Shown: piece by piece, positions 16,894 through 25,071 of the stretch
How positions within the stretch are numbered: the first letter of the stretch is position 1
Layout: each line of letters opens with the position of its first letter
NCBI RefSeq assembly: GCF_015665295.1
Contig: NZ_JADFAJ010000014.1
Location: 1 to 64,000 of the forward strand
Direction: 5' to 3'
From: Maricaulis sp.
GTDB lineage: Bacteria > Pseudomonadota > Alphaproteobacteria > Caulobacterales > Maricaulaceae
DNA length: 64,000 nucleotides
Notes under the pieces: model-generated
The model's input: only the letters and a program-made list of their open reading frames with translations
What the model was told of the DNA's origin: nothing
Databases searched by the model: none
Translations under genes and position numbers: made by a program

Positions 16894-18069
16894 CTAGTCG
16901 ATATCTTTGTGCGGCGGGAGTGAAGAAACACGATGCAGCAGAAAGGCTGCACCCAGTCCCAACAGGCCCGGAAGCGTCATGAAAGCGAAACCGGCAATCC
17001 CGAATTGCGCGAACGCATATCCCGACACCGTCGACATCGCTGCCAGTATGATCCCGCCGGACAAGGCCGAATTGAGGCCTTGCGACAACGCCGTCTGATC
17101 GTCTGGCATGTCCTGCGCGGTGAAGCGCAGGAAGCCGACATAGGTGGCGGCGAAGGTCAGCGCGTGCAAGGCCTGCAGCGGAAAAAGCACCCACAGGGGC
17201 GGCGCCAGCGCGGTCAGCCCCCAGCGCACCAGCGAGGCGGCGCCACCGATCATCATCAGTTTCGCCGGGCTCAACCGGCCCAGCCAGCCGCGGCCGGACA
17301 GCCACAGGAAGGCGATCTCGAAAGCCACGGCAAAGGCCCAGAGCGTGCCGATCATGGCGCCGCTGATACCGGACTGCGACCAGGCATTGGCGGAAACGAC
17401 ATAGTAGAAGGCATGACCGGACTGGGTGAGCGCCGACGCTGCAAGGGCGAGACCGAGCGGGCCGGCCAGCTGGCGGCCGAGCTGTTTCCACTCATCCGGC
17501 CGCGGCAGGTGAGCCGAGGGTCGGTGTCCGGGCGGCAACCAGGCTGCGGCCAGCGCCATCAGCCCGCCGGCAATGATGATCCAGGCCAGAACGCTCTCGG
17601 TCCCGGTCCGGTCGATGAGCGCGCCGGCGGCAAAATTGGCGACAATGAACAGGCCGGACCCGAAGGCCCGAACGGGACCGAACTCAAAGGCATGATCACG
17701 TGCCGCACGCATCGCAAAGGCATCGGTCACCGGGATCTGTCCGAACACCAGCGCGCCGGCGGCAAAGGACAGGACCAGCAGGAGCCACGGCGTCGAGACT
17801 GGCAGGTGCAGGGCGAAGACAAGCACGCTGCCGATCGCAAAGGCGAGAATGGGGTCACGATGGCGCACCGCGCGATCCGCCCAGCGCGCACCGATGGGAG
17901 ACACCAGGGTCCGCCCGATCATGCCGGCGGCGAGGATCCAGCCAATCCATTCCGGCGACACGCCGCGACCGTCCAGCCAGCGCGGGAAATACGGCAGGAA
18001 GGCCCCGAACATCAAATAGAAGGCGCCGTAATATGTCGCGAAGCGCAGGGCTGTCGGTTTGACCATCAT
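16894..18069 (-). CDS. MFS transporter (MFS_1-like, phenylpropionate-permease type)
   Basis: A 391-residue transporter with twelve hydrophobic segments. FATYYGAFYLMFGAFLPYFPRWLDGRGVSPEWIGWILAA is typical of the HcaT/LacY-like MFS_1 group, and GARWADRAVRHR corresponds to the conserved loop between helices 2 and 3. Two ATGs (18069 and 18066) follow GGGACAAG; the first is used. The substrate is unknown. The end lies 10 bases before the mlaE start, so it may be first in the lipid-transport operon, which is unusual. No aromatic-acid genes are adjacent. Confidence 0.85.
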   Translation of the reverse strand: MMVKPTALRFATYYGAFYLMFGAFLPYFPRWLDGRGVSPEWIGWILAAGMIGRTLVSPIGARWADRAVRHRDPILAFAIGSVLVFALHLPVSTPWLLLVLSFAAGALVFGQIPVTDAFAMRAARDHAFEFGPVRAFGSGLFIVANFAAGALIDRTGTESVLAWIIIAGGLMALAAAWLPPGHRPSAHLPRPDEWKQLGRQLAGPLGLALAASALTQSGHAFYYVVSANAWSQSGISGAMIGTLWAFAVAFEIAFLWLSGRGWLGRLSPAKLMMIGGAASLVRWGLTALAPPLWVLFPLQALHALTFAATYVGFLRFTAQDMPDDQTALSQGLNSALSGGIILAAMSTVSGYAFAQFGIAGFAFMTLPGLLGLGAAFLLHRVSSLPPHKDID

Positions 18070-18185
18070 CTTGTCCCGATCGCGCGCTTCGCTGCAGCGC
18101 CGCAATTACCGGCAGGAGCGGCTTGGCGAACAATGTTCACTTCTATAGGTTCGCCGTTCAATTGCCACCGCCGGAATCACGCGTC

Positions 18186-19481
18186 ATGGATGGACATAAC
18201 CTTGTTTCCGCACAGATGGAAAAGGCGCGTGACACGACGCCCGTGCGGCCCTTGCGCGTGCTGGTCACCGGCTATCGCTCGCATCCCCATGTCGGCGGCC
18301 AGGGCGTCTATCTGCGCGAGCTGACACGCGCCCTGGCAGCGCTTGGTCATGAGGTGTCGGTCGCGTCCGGCCCGCCCTATCCCGAGCTTGATCCCGGCAT
18401 TGCCCTTCACACGCTCCCCTCGCTTGACCTGTTCGCCGAGGACAATGCCTTCCTCGCCTTCCGGCCGCGCCACCTGACCTCCTGGGCCGACCTGTCGGAA
18501 TGGCTGGCCCATAATTCCGGTGCGTTTGGTGAACCCTATGCCTTCGGGCGAAGGCTGGACCGTTTCCTCAAGGCGCATGACGGCGCGTTCGACGTGATCC
18601 ATGACAACCAGACGCTCGCCGCCCCGATGCTGCGCATCAACAACCGCATCCCGGTCATCACCACCCTGCACCATCCGATCGCGATCGACCGCGATTACGC
18701 CATTGCCGCCGGACGCAAGTGGTGGGAACGGCTTCTGACCCGGCGCTGGTATCGCTTTATCGGCATGCAGGCGCGGACCGCCCGCGCCCTGCCGCGCCAT
18801 CTCGCCGTCTCGGACGCCGCCCGTCAGACCCATGCCGAGCAATATGGCGTCGACGCGGCACGTGTCCGCGTTGCCTTCAACGGGCTTGATCACGAGACTT
18901 TCCGGCCCGCCCCGTCAGTGTCCCGCGAGACCGGCCTGATCGTCACGACGGCGAGCGCCGATGTGCCGATCAAGGGGCTGGACGTGCTGATCGAGGCGCT
19001 CGGCCGCGTCGCCGCCGCCCGGCCCACGGCCCGCCTGCACATTATCGGCACGCTGCGTGATGGCCCGGCCAAGCGCATGCTGGCTGCCCATGGCCTGGCC
19101 GACCGGGTAACGACCTCCTCCGATCTCACCCGTGCCGAAGTTGCCGGGCTTTACCACCGGGCCCATATCGTGGCCTGCCCGGCCCGCTTCGAAGGCTTCG
19201 GCTTCCCGGCCGCCGAGGCCATGGCGTGCGGCGCTGCGGTGGTGGCCAGTGATGGCGGTGCCCTGCCGGAAGTGATTGGCGATGCCGGCCTGGTCTCGCC
19301 GGCGGGCGAGGCCGGTGCTATGGCGGAGAACCTGGCGCGCCTGCTCGACGATCCCGAAGCGGCAGCGCGGCTCGGGCAGAAAGCGGCCCTGCGTGCCCGT
19401 CGCGAATTCGACTGGTCGAAACACGCCCTCGCCGCCTCGCACCTCTATGTCGAGGCCCTGGCAGAACAGGGCAGGACCTGA
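18186..19481 (+). CDS. Glycosyltransferase family 4 protein
   Basis: A 431-residue GT-B enzyme. The N-terminal Rossmann domain begins PLRVLVTGYRSHPHVGGQGVYLRELTRALAALGHEV, where the GGQG loop binds the acceptor. DVIHDNQTL and TTLHHPIAIDRDYA follow. The C-terminal domain has LIVTTASADVPIKGLDVLIEAL and the catalytic E-x7-E block RFEGFGFPAAEAMACGAAVV then GALPEVIGDAG. The start at 18186 removes 21 residues lacking family character. It heads a three-gene plus-strand operon with a methyltransferase and an alpha/alpha-toroid protein. The likely role is sugar addition to an envelope or secondary-metabolite acceptor, not identifiable further. Confidence 0.9.
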   Translation: MDGHNLVSAQMEKARDTTPVRPLRVLVTGYRSHPHVGGQGVYLRELTRALAALGHEVSVASGPPYPELDPGIALHTLPSLDLFAEDNAFLAFRPRHLTSWADLSEWLAHNSGAFGEPYAFGRRLDRFLKAHDGAFDVIHDNQTLAAPMLRINNRIPVITTLHHPIAIDRDYAIAAGRKWWERLLTRRWYRFIGMQARTARALPRHLAVSDAARQTHAEQYGVDAARVRVAFNGLDHETFRPAPSVSRETGLIVTTASADVPIKGLDVLIEALGRVAAARPTARLHIIGTLRDGPAKRMLAAHGLADRVTTSSDLTRAEVAGLYHRAHIVACPARFEGFGFPAAEAMACGAAVVASDGGALPEVIGDAGLVSPAGEAGAMAENLARLLDDPEAAARLGQKAALRARREFDWSKHALAASHLYVEALAEQGRT

Positions 19482-19484
19482 TCG

Positions 19485-20204
19485 ATGCAAACCATCCGGA
19501 CTGAAAACCTGGCGCTGGAGCCAGGCATGCGTGTTCTTGATCTGGGCTGCGGTCAGGGCCGGCACCTGCACGGGCTCTACTGGGACGCAACGCCGGTCAC
19601 CGCCGTCGGGCTGGACCTGTGTTATGAGGACGTCGTCATCGCGCTCGACAAATTCTTCGAACTGCCGCCGCCCGAACCCGCCTCGCCATTGCGCAATGCC
19701 GTGCTGACCACCGGTACCGGCGAGAAACTGCCCTTCCCCGACAACACATTCGATCGTGTGATCTGTTCGGAAGTCCTGGAACACGTGCCGGACCCGGAGC
19801 TTTTCCTTGCCGAGATCCGCCGTGTTCTGAGACCCGACGGCATTTTCGCCGCCTCGGTGCCGCGTTACTGGACCGAGGCGATCTGCTGGTGGCTATCGGT
19901 GGGATATCAGAACTCGCCGGGCGGCCATGTCCGCATATTCCGGTCTGACGGGCTGCGGCGGGATGTTGAGAAGCACGGCTTTCGACGCTTCCGCCGCCAT
20001 TGGGCGCACGCCCTGCACAGCCCCTATTGGTGGCTGCGCTGCGCCGTCTGGAATCGCCAGGAAGAAAGCCGCCTGGTCGCGCTGTACCGCCGCTTCCTGG
20101 AATGGGACCTGATCAAGCGCCCCTGGCTGACGCAGGCCATGGAATGGCTGCTCGACCCGATCCTGGGCAAGTCGGTCGTGATGTATTTCAGGAAGACAAG
20201 CTGA
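19485..20204 (+). CDS. Class I SAM-dependent methyltransferase
   Basis: A 239-residue methyltransferase. Motif I is RVLDLGCGQGRHLHGL, motif II is AVGLDLCYEDVVIALDKF with the acidic residue for ribose, and CSEVLEHVPDPELFLAEIRRVLRPDG is the UbiE/methyltransferase-11-type post-motif region. The C-terminal third (RYWTEAICWWLSVGYQNSPGGHVRIF) is aromatic and could form the acceptor site. It is 3 bases downstream of the glycosyltransferase gene and overlaps the next gene at TGATG. The substrate is unknown; it probably acts on the same product as its operon partners. Confidence 0.9.
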   Translation: MQTIRTENLALEPGMRVLDLGCGQGRHLHGLYWDATPVTAVGLDLCYEDVVIALDKFFELPPPEPASPLRNAVLTTGTGEKLPFPDNTFDRVICSEVLEHVPDPELFLAEIRRVLRPDGIFAASVPRYWTEAICWWLSVGYQNSPGGHVRIFRSDGLRRDVEKHGFRRFRRHWAHALHSPYWWLRCAVWNRQEESRLVALYRRFLEWDLIKRPWLTQAMEWLLDPILGKSVVMYFRKTS

Positions 20205-21301
20205 TGAGCCAACTGGTCGACATCCAGGCCTGCGCCGGTCACATCGCCTCCCTGCAACGCGGCGACGGCACGATCCCGTGGATCGAGGCCGGGGTCTGGG
20301 ACGCCTGGAACCACGGCGAGGCGACGATGGGCCTGGCAATCGCCGGCCGTGAAGCCGAGACCCTGCGCGCCCTCACCGCCCTGATGGACCGCCAGGAAGC
20401 CGATGGCGGCTGGACCGGCGATCTCGGTGCCTCGGTCCCGCTCGACGATGCCAACCGGCGCCTCGTCCCCGGCACGCCAAAGACGGCGCGCGACACCAAT
20501 TTTACCGGCTATGTCGCGGTTACCGTGCTGCGCAGCCTGCTCGCCCTGAAGGCACTCGACACCCTGCCGCGCTACTGGCCGATGGTCGAAGCAGCAACAA
20601 ATTTTGTGCTGGCCCACCAGACGTCCCATGGCGACATTGTCTGGCGCGCCCGCGGTGACGAACAGACGCTGACGGAGATCGACAGCCTGCGAGCCGGCAA
20701 TGCCAGCCTCTACAAGGCGCTGGAATGCGCCTGCCTGATGGGACGCCGCCTTGGCAAGCCGGTCGAGACCTGGCTCGAGGCGCGGCGCCGCATCGGCGCG
20801 GCCCTGCGCGAAAATGATGCCCGTTTTGATCGCAAGGGCACCGATCGGCGCGGCTTTGCCATGGACTGGTATTATCCTGCCCTGGCCGGCGTCTTGCCGA
20901 CCGATATCGGTCGGGCCCGCCTCTATGCGCGCTGGACCGAATTCGTCGAGCCGGGACTGGGTTGTCGCTGCGTTTCGCACGAACCCTGGGTGACGGCTGC
21001 CGAGACGGCGGAACTGGCGATGGCTTGCCACGCCGTCGGCAAGACCGAACAGGCCCGCGAGCTGATTGCCAACCTGGCGCCCCTGATCGCCCGCGATGGC
21101 GGATACTGGATGGGCTGGCAGTTCGGGGAATCGATCATCTGGCCGCGCGAACGCCCGTCCTGGACGTCCGGTGCGCTGATCATGGCCGCCGATGCGATCG
21201 AGGGGCTGAGCCGGGGCAGCGACCTGCTGGTCGCCAATCACCTGCCGGAGTATCCGGCGCCTAGAGCCGCCGCAAGACTTCCAGCGTTCCTGTACGCCTG
21301 A
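20204..21301 (+). CDS. Alpha/alpha-toroid (prenyltransferase/squalene-cyclase-like) protein
   Basis: 365 residues starting at the ATG of a TGATG overlap (20202-20206). The sequence is a series of helix pairs with repeated glycine-tryptophan turns: SLQRGDGTIPWIE, ADGGWTGDLGASV, SHGDIVWRA, DGGYWMGWQFGESIIWP. This is the layout of terpene-cyclase/prenyltransferase alpha-alpha barrels. There is no DxDD or QW-consensus cyclase motif that I can see, so cyclase activity should not be assumed. It may bind a lipid-linked or prenyl substrate acted on by the glycosyltransferase and methyltransferase upstream. The last 41 bases overlap the 3' end of the convergent methyltransferase gene. Confidence 0.65.
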   Translation: MSQLVDIQACAGHIASLQRGDGTIPWIEAGVWDAWNHGEATMGLAIAGREAETLRALTALMDRQEADGGWTGDLGASVPLDDANRRLVPGTPKTARDTNFTGYVAVTVLRSLLALKALDTLPRYWPMVEAATNFVLAHQTSHGDIVWRARGDEQTLTEIDSLRAGNASLYKALECACLMGRRLGKPVETWLEARRRIGAALRENDARFDRKGTDRRGFAMDWYYPALAGVLPTDIGRARLYARWTEFVEPGLGCRCVSHEPWVTAAETAELAMACHAVGKTEQARELIANLAPLIARDGGYWMGWQFGESIIWPRERPSWTSGALIMAADAIEGLSRGSDLLVANHLPEYPAPRAAARLPAFLYA

Positions 21302-21863
21302 CCGTCTCGTACAGGCCCGAGGCACAGGCCAGCTTCCAGATCTCGTAGGGCGGACGTCCGCCATCGGCCGGATCCGGAAAGACGTCGTGGATGGCCAGGA
21401 TGCCGCCCGCAACGACCCGGCCAGCCCAGCCACGATAATCGGCCAGGGCGGCGTCCATGGAATGCCCGCCATCAATGAAAGCCATGCCGAGCGGCGTGGT
21501 CCAGTTGGCCGCAATCACCGCCGAGCGCCCGACCAGCGGGATGACACAGTCTTCCAGCCCGGCCCGGAACAGGGTCTCACGCAGGGCCGGCAATGTCTCG
21601 ACGGCACCCAGCCTGGCATTGAACAGCTCGGGATCGTGATATTCCTCGCCCGGCTGGTGCTCCTCGGACCCGCGGTGATGGTCGAGCGTGTAGAGCACCG
21701 TTCCGGCCTGGCGGGCTGCCGGGCCGAGATACAGCGCCGACTTGCCACAATAGGAGCCGATCTCCAGCACCGGGCCAAGACGCCCCGCCTCCACAGCGAG
21801 ACTTGCCAGCTCGCGGCCTTCCTCAGGATCGAGAAAGCCTTTGACCTCATCGGGATGGAGCAT
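21261..21863 (-). CDS. Class I SAM-dependent methyltransferase (methyltransferase-24 type)
   Basis: A 200-residue enzyme. EIGSYCGKSALYLG is motif I in the form seen in cephalosporin-hydroxylase/methyltransferase-24 proteins. YTLDHHRGSEEHQPGEEYHDP is a histidine-rich acidic loop, FIDGGHSMDAALADYRGW carries the DGGH metal/SAM motif, and GGILAIHDVFPDP follows. It probably methylates a hydroxyl or is a related hydroxylase-like enzyme; the substrate is unknown. It is translated from an ATG that overlaps the stop of the upstream lipoprotein gene (TGATG) and meets the plus-strand operon tail to tail, with the stop codons 41 bases past each other. Confidence 0.82.
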   Translation of the reverse strand: MLHPDEVKGFLDPEEGRELASLAVEAGRLGPVLEIGSYCGKSALYLGPAARQAGTVLYTLDHHRGSEEHQPGEEYHDPELFNARLGAVETLPALRETLFRAGLEDCVIPLVGRSAVIAANWTTPLGMAFIDGGHSMDAALADYRGWAGRVVAGGILAIHDVFPDPADGGRPPYEIWKLACASGLYETVRRTGTLEVLRRL

Positions 21864-22519
21864 CAGGAGATGGACGGGTTGCGCAGCTGGCGCCGCAATT
21901 CGGCCAATTCGTCGGCCCGGTCGCGCAGATCATTGATACGCAGCGCCAGAAGATCGCGCTCGAGGCGCACACCGCTGAGCGCGGGCGCGTCGTGCAAGGC
22001 GGTGAGGTCCAGCAGGGCTGTTTCAAACACTGACTGGGCCGTCTGTGCGTGCGCCATCGCGGTCTCGACCGAGCCAAGCGCGTCGGTCACATCCGAGCGC
22101 CGCAAACCGGCACCTTCTGTCACAAGGGCCCGCGAGGCCGCATCAATGGCTGCCGCACCCTGCCAGGCGCGGACAATATCGGCGCGGATGAGCTCGGGTG
22201 CGCGCGCATCGACAAGGTCGATCCCGCCGACCTCCAGATACAGGGCCAACCCGTCCGGGCCTGATGCATCGGACTGACCGGCCAACTCGTTCATCCAGCG
22301 CATGGCAGTCGCCATCGAGCCGGCTTCGCGGATCAGGCCACGATGTTCGAGCTGGTGGGTGAATTCATCGACGGCGGTATCAAGCTGGCGATGCGCCGGC
22401 GTCATCGCGGCGCCGGAGCCCGGCAGGCTCGCCGCGGCAATCGATATCGGCGCACTGGCGCAAGCGGAGGCAAGACTGCAAAAACAGATGGCTAGCACGG
22501 CTCGCCGAAATGCGCTCAT
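21863..22519 (-). CDS. Lipoprotein of unknown function
   Basis: 218 residues from the ATG at 22519. The signal peptide MSAFRRAVLAICFCSLASAC ends in a lipobox. The mature region is helical and charged, with paired heptad-like stretches (LDTAVDEFTHQLEHRGLIREAGSMATAMRWMNELAG and LLALRINDLRDRADELAELRRQLRN). No family is recognised. It is translationally coupled to the methyltransferase gene downstream. Together with the plus-strand operon it frames a compact five-gene block (18.2-22.5 kb). Confidence 0.7.
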   Translation of the reverse strand: MSAFRRAVLAICFCSLASACASAPISIAAASLPGSGAAMTPAHRQLDTAVDEFTHQLEHRGLIREAGSMATAMRWMNELAGQSDASGPDGLALYLEVGGIDLVDARAPELIRADIVRAWQGAAAIDAASRALVTEGAGLRRSDVTDALGSVETAMAHAQTAQSVFETALLDLTALHDAPALSGVRLERDLLALRINDLRDRADELAELRRQLRNPSIS

Positions 22520-22637
22520 CACACAGAAAATCCCAAGATCGATTGTAAGCCCCAAACCGGACTGGACGATACAGAGCGAAGTCCTGCTAGGCTATGGTTT
22601 ATTGTGTTTAGGACTGGCTAACGGCACAGTGTCTGAC

Positions 22638-23603
22638 ATGGATGCCTCCTACTCCCGCCGCCTTCTCTATCCGCCAATCCGGCCTGCACAGGCTTCGAGG
22701 CTGGCAGTCGGGGACGGCCACGACCTCTATGTCGAGGAATGCGGACGCCCCGACGGGCTTCCGGTGGTCACCCTGCATGGAGGTCCCGGCGGCGGCGCTT
22801 CGCCGGCCCTGCGCCGGTTTTTCGATCCACGCCGCTATCGCATCATCCTGTTCGATCAGCGCGGCTGCGGGCGTTCGACACCGCATGGCTGTCTGGAACA
22901 CAATACGACGCAGGACCTGATCGACGATATCGAACGCATTCGCGTGGCGATGGGGGTCGAGAAATGGGTGGTGTTTGGCGGATCCTGGGGCGCGACCCTG
23001 GCCCTCGCCTATGCCCGTGCCCATCCGGACCGCTGTGTCGGCCTCATCCTGCGCGGCATCTTCACCTGCACCCAGCGCGAGCTCGACTGGTTTTACAGGG
23101 ACGGCGCCAACATGCTCTTCCCGGACGCCTGGGAGCGTCTCGTTGACCCGCTGAGCCCGGAAGAGCGCGATGATATCATCCGCGCCTATTACGAGCGCCT
23201 GGCAGAGCCTGACATCATTCGTCGCCGTCCCGATGCGCTGGCCTGGTCACGCTGGGAAAGTGCGCTGATCTCGATGACCGGCGACCCGGCCGCGCCGCTG
23301 GCCGATCCGGTTCGCGCCGACGCGCTGGCGCGGCTGGAGAGCCACTACTTCTTCCACCGGGGTTTCTTCGAGCGCGACGGCGAGCTGCTCGAGGATGCCG
23401 AGCGCTATAACCACCTGCCCGGCGTCATCGTGCAGGGCCGCTATGACGTGGTCACCCCGCCGCAAACGGCATGGAGCCTCGCCCGGGCTTGGCCGCGAGC
23501 GAGGCTCCACATGATTGGCGATGCCGGCCATGCGGCCGGCGAGCCGGGCGTGGTCGACGCACTGGTGCGCGCGACCGACGCCTTTGCCGACAAGTTCGGC
23601 TAG
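22638..23603 (+). CDS. pip: Proline iminopeptidase
   Basis: A 321-residue serine peptidase of the alpha/beta-hydrolase S33 family. The oxyanion region is VVTLHGGPGGG, the family block is LFDQRGCGRSTPHGCLEHNTTQDLIDDIERIR, the nucleophile elbow is GGSWGATLALAYA, and the acid and base are in QGRYDVVTPP and GDAGHAAGEPG. It releases N-terminal proline from peptides in the cytoplasm. The ATG at 22638 gives the family-typical start (DASYSRRLLYPPI). The 3' end overlaps the convergent symporter gene by 4 bases at a CTAG that supplies both stop codons. Confidence 0.95.
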   Translation: MDASYSRRLLYPPIRPAQASRLAVGDGHDLYVEECGRPDGLPVVTLHGGPGGGASPALRRFFDPRRYRIILFDQRGCGRSTPHGCLEHNTTQDLIDDIERIRVAMGVEKWVVFGGSWGATLALAYARAHPDRCVGLILRGIFTCTQRELDWFYRDGANMLFPDAWERLVDPLSPEERDDIIRAYYERLAEPDIIRRRPDALAWSRWESALISMTGDPAAPLADPVRADALARLESHYFFHRGFFERDGELLEDAERYNHLPGVIVQGRYDVVTPPQTAWSLARAWPRARLHMIGDAGHAAGEPGVVDALVRATDAFADKFG

Positions 23604-24952
23604 CCGAGACCCAGCAACGAGCCGAAGGCGCCACCGTTGAACTTGGCATCAAGACCAAGCAACAGGATGAAACCGATCGCCGGCGGCACGACAAACTTCA
23701 CACAGAAGTGGAAGAAGGCGAACAGCCCGTTCGAAGCGTGGCTCAACTCGGCTCGCATGATCGCCTTGGGAATGACCCAGCCGGTGAAGACCGCAACCAG
23801 CAAACCGCCGAGCGGAAGCAGGAAGCTGCCCGAGAGCCAGTCAACGAAGACCCCGCCGAATTCCGACGACCACACCGCGCCGGCGCCGATCATGAAGGCG
23901 AAAAAGCCCAGCAGCCAGGCTGCGGTCGGTCGCGAAAAGGAGGAATGCTCCTCGATGAAGGCCACGGTGCCTTCCAGCAGAGAGATCGAGGAGGTGATGG
24001 CAGCGATGAAGGCCAGTGCGAAGAAGGCACCGCCGATGATATTGCCGGCCGGCATGTCGGCGAACACGGCGGGCAGCGCGGTGAAGATCAGGCCCAGGCC
24101 TTCAGCCGGGTCCATGCCAACCATGAAAACGATCGGGAAGATCATCAGGCCGGCGATCAGCGCAACGGCAGTATCGGCACCGGCGATGATGACCGAGGAC
24201 GAACCGATATTGGTGTCCTTGGACAGGTAGGAGCCATAGGTGATCATGATGGCCGAAGCGACCGAGACCGAGAAGAAGGCCTGGCCGAGCGCCGCCACAA
24301 AGGTCTGCCCGGTCACAGCCGAGAAGTCCGGCGTGAACAGGTAGGCAATCGCCTCACCCGCAGCACCGGTGGTCAGCGAGTAGATGGTCAGGCCGATCAG
24401 CATCACGAAGAAAAGCGGCATGAGGATCGTTGCGACCTGCTCGATCCCGCCCTTCAGGCCACGGGCCACGATCAGGACGGTGATCAGCATGAAGCCGGCG
24501 TGCCAGGCCAGCTGCGTGAATTCGCCCTGGTAGAAGAGATTGGCACCGTCCGGCTGGCCAAAGCCGCCGGCAAAACCCGCCGCGGAATAGGCCATGACCT
24601 GTCCGGCGATCACCGAATAGGTGGTCAGGATGAGAAAACCACCGGCTGTGCAGACCCAGCCGACGACCGCCCAATTGGCGGACTTGCCTGCTTCCTGGGC
24701 CATCTTGCGCGTCGATGAAATGGCCGATTGCTGGGCGTGGCGACCGATCGCGATTTCCGCCATCAGCACCGGCAGTGCGAACAGGATCACGCAGCCGATA
24801 TAGATCAGCACGAAGGCCGAGCCGCCATTCTGGCCCGTCATGAAGGGGAAGCGCCAGAGATTGCCGAGACCAACAGCGGAACCGACCGCTGCGAGAATGA
24901 ATGCGAAACGCGACGACCAATGCGCGTGCTGACTGGCTGGTGTTGCCGCCAT
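23600..24952 (-). CDS. Sodium-dependent transporter, neurotransmitter:sodium symporter (NSS) family
   Basis: A 450-residue LeuT-fold transporter. The N-terminal signature is WSSRFAFILAAVGSAVGLGNLWRFPF, containing the unwound helix-1 residues that bind sodium and substrate. GGSAFVLIYIGCVILFALPVLMAEIAIG, helix-6 LGQAFFSVSVA and helix-8 SISLLEG also match. About eleven to twelve helices are predicted. Bacterial members transport amino acids or similar solutes. The ATG at 24952 has GGGGAGAG seven bases upstream. It is monocistronic and convergent with pip. Confidence 0.92.
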   Translation of the reverse strand: MAATPASQHAHWSSRFAFILAAVGSAVGLGNLWRFPFMTGQNGGSAFVLIYIGCVILFALPVLMAEIAIGRHAQQSAISSTRKMAQEAGKSANWAVVGWVCTAGGFLILTTYSVIAGQVMAYSAAGFAGGFGQPDGANLFYQGEFTQLAWHAGFMLITVLIVARGLKGGIEQVATILMPLFFVMLIGLTIYSLTTGAAGEAIAYLFTPDFSAVTGQTFVAALGQAFFSVSVASAIMITYGSYLSKDTNIGSSSVIIAGADTAVALIAGLMIFPIVFMVGMDPAEGLGLIFTALPAVFADMPAGNIIGGAFFALAFIAAITSSISLLEGTVAFIEEHSSFSRPTAAWLLGFFAFMIGAGAVWSSEFGGVFVDWLSGSFLLPLGGLLVAVFTGWVIPKAIMRAELSHASNGLFAFFHFCVKFVVPPAIGFILLLGLDAKFNGGAFGSLLGLG

Positions 24953-25071
24953 GAGACTCTCCCCTGAAACAGGACGCGTTTGTGCGTCCACCCCTTACTG
25001 AATTGCCGCGCACACTTCCCCAACCGGCCCAGCCGGTCAAGCGCGCGACGTTGTTGCAGTGCGGCGCGGCC

